DNA from: Muribaculum sp. An289 | GTDB lineage: Bacteria; Bacteroidota; Bacteroidia; Bacteroidales; UBA932 | Assembly: GCF_002159555.1 (NCBI RefSeq) | Contig: NZ_NFIV01000008.1 | Location: forward strand, 1-64,000 | Length of the DNA stretch: 64,000 nt | Reading direction: 5' to 3' | Shown here: positions 61,826 to 64,000 of the stretch, in pieces | How positions within the stretch are numbered: the stretch's first letter is position 1 | How the letters are laid out: every line of letters starts with the position of its first letter | Program-made: the position numbers and the translations under genes | Notes under the pieces: model-generated | What the model saw: the letters and a program-made list of their open reading frames with translations, nothing else | Databases searched by the model: none | Told to the model about the DNA's origin: nothing

Positions 61826-63223
61826 TTATTCCTGATTCAACTGGTCGGCATAAGGGATGCCGCTGTAATATTTCACCACCATGCTTTTTATGTTGTATTG
61901 GTAAAGCGCATTCAGAAGCGTGGCCTGAGCTTCAAGAAGCAGATTGGTGTTTGTTTGCAGCTCTATGGCGGAAATCATCCCGTTGGCAAAACGTTTTTCG
62001 CTCTGACGGTGTGAAATCTCCCGCGCGTCCAGACGTTTCTGCGCCGACAGCCATTCTTCCGCGGCACCTTCCATGTCCGCAATCGCCCTCGTCACCTCGG
62101 ATTCGATTTCGAGCATCTTTGACTCGTACTCCCACTTGGCCTTGCGGTAGGCATTGCGCTTGCGCCCTATCTCGGACTGCTGGTAAAGTCCGTTGAACAC
62201 CGGAATCGAGATGGAAAGCCCTACATACTGTCCCTGAAGGTTTTTCATCTGTGTCCAGAACGGGGAGTTGGCCGAGCCGGCCCCTGCCAAGGCGTTATAA
62301 CCGGTAGAATACCCGCCGCTAAGGCTTATGGACGGAAGCAACGACCATTTTGCCGAATTGAACGATGCCTTGGCCGTCCTGATATTGTACTCGGCTATCC
62401 TCGCCGCCGGAAGCCTGTCCTTTGCCGTCGAAACTATGCTTTCCTTGTCGGCGATGAGTTTCAGAGAGGCATCGTCTTCCGTTTCCGTATCGATTGCCAA
62501 AGGCTCGGAATACGGGTACTGCATCGATTCGCGGAGGGTTATATAACTGCTTTCAAGGGCATTGCGCTGTCTGATAAGATTGAAGGAATATTCGGCCACC
62601 TCGGCTTCAATGTCCGACTTGTCAGCAAGGCTTTTGCGGCCGAGTTCGTATTCCCTCGTCACGAGTTCCAGATTGGCCTGCGAGGCTTCGAGCTGCGACC
62701 GGGTAAGGGCAAGCATCTTCTCGTTGTAAAGCACATTGTAGTATGCCTGGATTACCGCCAGGGCTATCTCGTCCTTGAGTTGCTGCGTTTCCTCGTAACC
62801 GAGGGCCCGCGCGGTCTTGGCTATCTTGTAGTTGTTCACTGTCTTGAATCCGTTGAAGACATACATGCCGCCGCTTACGCCATACGAATTGCTGAAACTC
62901 GTGGTAGTAGTATAGATGTTTGTTTCAGGGTCGATGTTTCGTCCGAAACTTGCCTGCCCTCCTATGGAAGCGGAAATCGACGGCAGAAAACTAAGGTATG
63001 CATCCCTTTCGTCGAGCCGCCTGTCATCGTTGGCAAGCTGCTGTATCATCATCTTATAGGAATGCTCCATCGCATAATCCACGCATTCCTTCAAATCCAT
63101 CTTCACCGTCATTTCCGGCTGGCCGGCACAAGATACGGAATCGGCGCCCTTCCCTGCTACGGAAAAGGCACCGCCCAATATCATTATCAACAGTATGAAA
63201 AAAGTTTTCTTAACAGTATCCAT
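61826..63223 (-). CDS. TolC-family outer-membrane efflux protein
   Basis: A 465-residue protein with a signal peptide (MDTVKKTFFILLIMILGGAFSVAG, cleavage near 24). Two repeated outer-membrane-efflux domains (about 45-240 and 265-455) each comprise long helices with short strand pairs such as FLPSISASIGGQ and LLPSISLSGGY. It should form a trimeric channel-tunnel for the operon's ABC system. ATG 63223 is preferred over a TTG at 63244, because a GGAG lies about 12 nt upstream. It is the first gene of the seven-gene operon. Confidence 0.92.
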   Translation of the reverse strand: MDTVKKTFFILLIMILGGAFSVAGKGADSVSCAGQPEMTVKMDLKECVDYAMEHSYKMMIQQLANDDRRLDERDAYLSFLPSISASIGGQASFGRNIDPETNIYTTTTSFSNSYGVSGGMYVFNGFKTVNNYKIAKTARALGYEETQQLKDEIALAVIQAYYNVLYNEKMLALTRSQLEASQANLELVTREYELGRKSLADKSDIEAEVAEYSFNLIRQRNALESSYITLRESMQYPYSEPLAIDTETEDDASLKLIADKESIVSTAKDRLPAARIAEYNIRTAKASFNSAKWSLLPSISLSGGYSTGYNALAGAGSANSPFWTQMKNLQGQYVGLSISIPVFNGLYQQSEIGRKRNAYRKAKWEYESKMLEIESEVTRAIADMEGAAEEWLSAQKRLDAREISHRQSEKRFANGMISAIELQTNTNLLLEAQATLLNALYQYNIKSMVVKYYSGIPYADQLNQE

Positions 63224-63251
63224 AATATTCAAATCTCCGGCCAAAAAAGAA

Positions 63252-63267
63252 ACACAGTACGTGCCAA
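63252..63267 (-). promoter_or_regulatory. Sigma-54-like site upstream of the tolC operon
   Basis: On the minus strand TTGGCACG (63260-63267) matches the -24 element exactly. At the right distance the -12 region reads GTGT where TTGC is expected. A start near 63243 would suit the tolC ATG. No strong TAnnTTTG is present; TATAGTTTG just upstream has one extra base. The call is tentative. Confidence 0.35.
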
Positions 63268-63301
63268 ACTATATAATGCTCTGATTCTGTGAGAAATGAA
63301 T

Positions 63302-63309
63302 GGGGGGGG
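63302..63309. repeat. G8 homopolymer tract
   Basis: Eight consecutive G on the plus strand lie about 79-86 bp upstream of the tolC ATG, between the promoter-like site and two TTGAC-like direct repeats (63330-63336 and 63351-63357). Such tracts are prone to slippage. Confidence 0.8.
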
Positions 63310-63411
63310 CAGATTTTATGTAAAAAAATTTGACAGTAGTGTAAAGAAAATTGACGGTTCGGGAGGCCGTTATTCCAAAATTTATTGCGAATATTGCAAT
63401 CCGATTCAAAA

Positions 63412-63663
63412 ATGACGAAAATGCACGCAACAATAATAAAGGCACAGGATTTATTCGATGCCGGCACAGCAAAGCGCGCCGGGCAGATGTGGGGGGAAGC
63501 CATCAACCTGTACATGGACTGCATCCACACCCTTGACGGCTTCATCTCCGAGATTGAAGAAGAACAGGACGAAGCATTCAGGCTTAGGGAGAAAGCCTCT
63601 GCGGCCATCGAGTTCATCGATGACATCAGGAGCTTCGTAAACACCGACCTGATGAATCCGTAA
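63412..63663 (+). CDS. Small hypothetical protein, helical
   Basis: An 83-residue acidic protein, predicted almost wholly alpha-helical: residues 5-35 (ATIIKAQDLFDAGTAKRAGQ) and 38-70 form amphipathic helices, somewhat like a single TPR-type hairpin. No signal peptide or membrane helix is seen. I prefer ATG 63412 to TTG 63385; ATG 63421 is also possible. No clear promoter is seen. It is divergent from the tolC operon and convergent with the partial gene at the right edge. The family is not recognised. Confidence 0.5.
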   Translation: MTKMHATIIKAQDLFDAGTAKRAGQMWGEAINLYMDCIHTLDGFISEIEEEQDEAFRLREKASAAIEFIDDIRSFVNTDLMNP

Positions 63664-63688
63664 CAACCACCGCGCACATGAACCCTTG

Positions 63689-64000
63689 TCAGAGGCACTT
63701 CTGAGGGCGATGTGTGTGCTCGGTGGTACCGACAACACGTAACAACTGCTTCACGTTAGAAATATTATAACGATATTTCAACTCATTTATCACATTTTCC
63801 CTCCGACCGGCAGGCAACTCCATGAAATCCTTGACACCTTCTTTGGCCAAAATAGCCGACAGACCTTCTGCTATGATATGGTCAGGCAATACTGGCTTGG
63901 GAACAAGTGTTTCACCACCTTCCACCACATTTTCAACCCTACGCATAAGATAATGGTAATAACTGCCCTCATTGCAGTAAAGCCGTTCCACATCGATTTT
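63689..64000 (-). CDS. C-terminal part of an unidentified protein (partial)
   Basis: The reading frame stays open to the window edge and ends at TGA 63689, showing the last 103 or so residues (KIDVERLYCNEGSYYHYLMR at the visible start). The segment is helical. Near its end ELKYRYNISNVKQLLRVVG could form a helix-turn-helix. The layout recalls the C-terminal region of Bacteroidetes REP-associated (Y1-type) transposases, but this is from memory and weak. The final residues TEHTHRPQKCL look unlike a normal domain end, so a frameshift or truncation is possible. Confidence 0.4.
   Translation of the reverse strand, partial: KIDVERLYCNEGSYYHYLMRRVENVVEGGETLVPKPVLPDHIIAEGLSAILAKEGVKDFMELPAGRRENVINELKYRYNISNVKQLLRVVGTTEHTHRPQKCL

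Overview
The window looks like a chromosome segment from a member of the Bacteroidetes, most likely Bacteroidales. The evidence is many intergenic TAnnTTTG (-7) elements, often with a TTTG-like -33 element 19-21 nt upstream; almost no Shine-Dalgarno sequences; and typical gene families, such as the TonB-dependent receptor plus DUF4249 lipoprotein pair, a TapB-family protein, a receiver-AAA+ regulator with GAFTSA, a eukaryote-type GT3 glycogen synthase and duplicated FtsX permeases. The genus cannot be fixed from the sequence alone. Codon use and base composition look even throughout, apart from an AT-rich patch at about 42.2-44.3 kb.

Layout. 1-57 is the 5' end of a 23S rRNA gene on the minus strand. 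It has its own promoter at 226-256 and no 16S gene or tRNA upstream, because a protein gene starts at 391. 391-5065 (+) is a peptide uptake and processing set: OPT transporter, peptidase T and an OPA-type MFS antiporter. 5127-6345 (+) holds cvpA and tsaB behind a clear promoter. 6347-8418 (-) is greA, a HIT protein and a thioredoxin-fold lipoprotein. Upstream of greA lies a promoter followed at once by an intrinsic terminator and a possible 15-codon leader ORF.

8631-21798 (-) reads as one long operon: xseA, xseB, branching enzyme, debranching enzyme, GT4 glycosyltransferase, GH57 glucanase, a 1411-residue glycogen synthase/glucan phosphorylase fusion, ribF, and an unlisted 49-codon gene. Together they form a full glycogen synthesis and breakdown module. 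21892-25069 (+) is a housekeeping run: ysxC/engB, prs, a small Cys-rich membrane protein, and der. 25056-31976 (-) holds a large NtrY-like sensor kinase and rlmH, then efp, ispH and cmk, with a DUF4783 gene on the plus strand between the two groups.

32089-35925 (+) carries the receiver-AAA+ regulator, a lipoprotein, a TapB-family protein and an aldehyde dehydrogenase. 35927-42213 holds an outer-membrane barrel, a YidE/AspT-type transporter, an acyl-ACP thioesterase, a GT2 glycosyltransferase, a TonB-domain protein and an MscS channel. 42214-44339 is the least ordinary stretch: two tandem-repeat arrays, a 460-bp region of hairpins and a DUF4143 ATPase with paired inverted repeats over its promoter. 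Two divergent MATE transporters follow, then a DUF4249/TonB receptor pair.

50359-63223 (-) is an efflux-type operon: tolC, a HlyD-family adaptor, four different MacB/FtsX permeases of about 780 residues and one ABC ATPase. Its upstream region holds a G8 tract and a partial sigma-54-like site. The right edge has a small unknown gene and the 3' part of an unidentified minus-strand gene.
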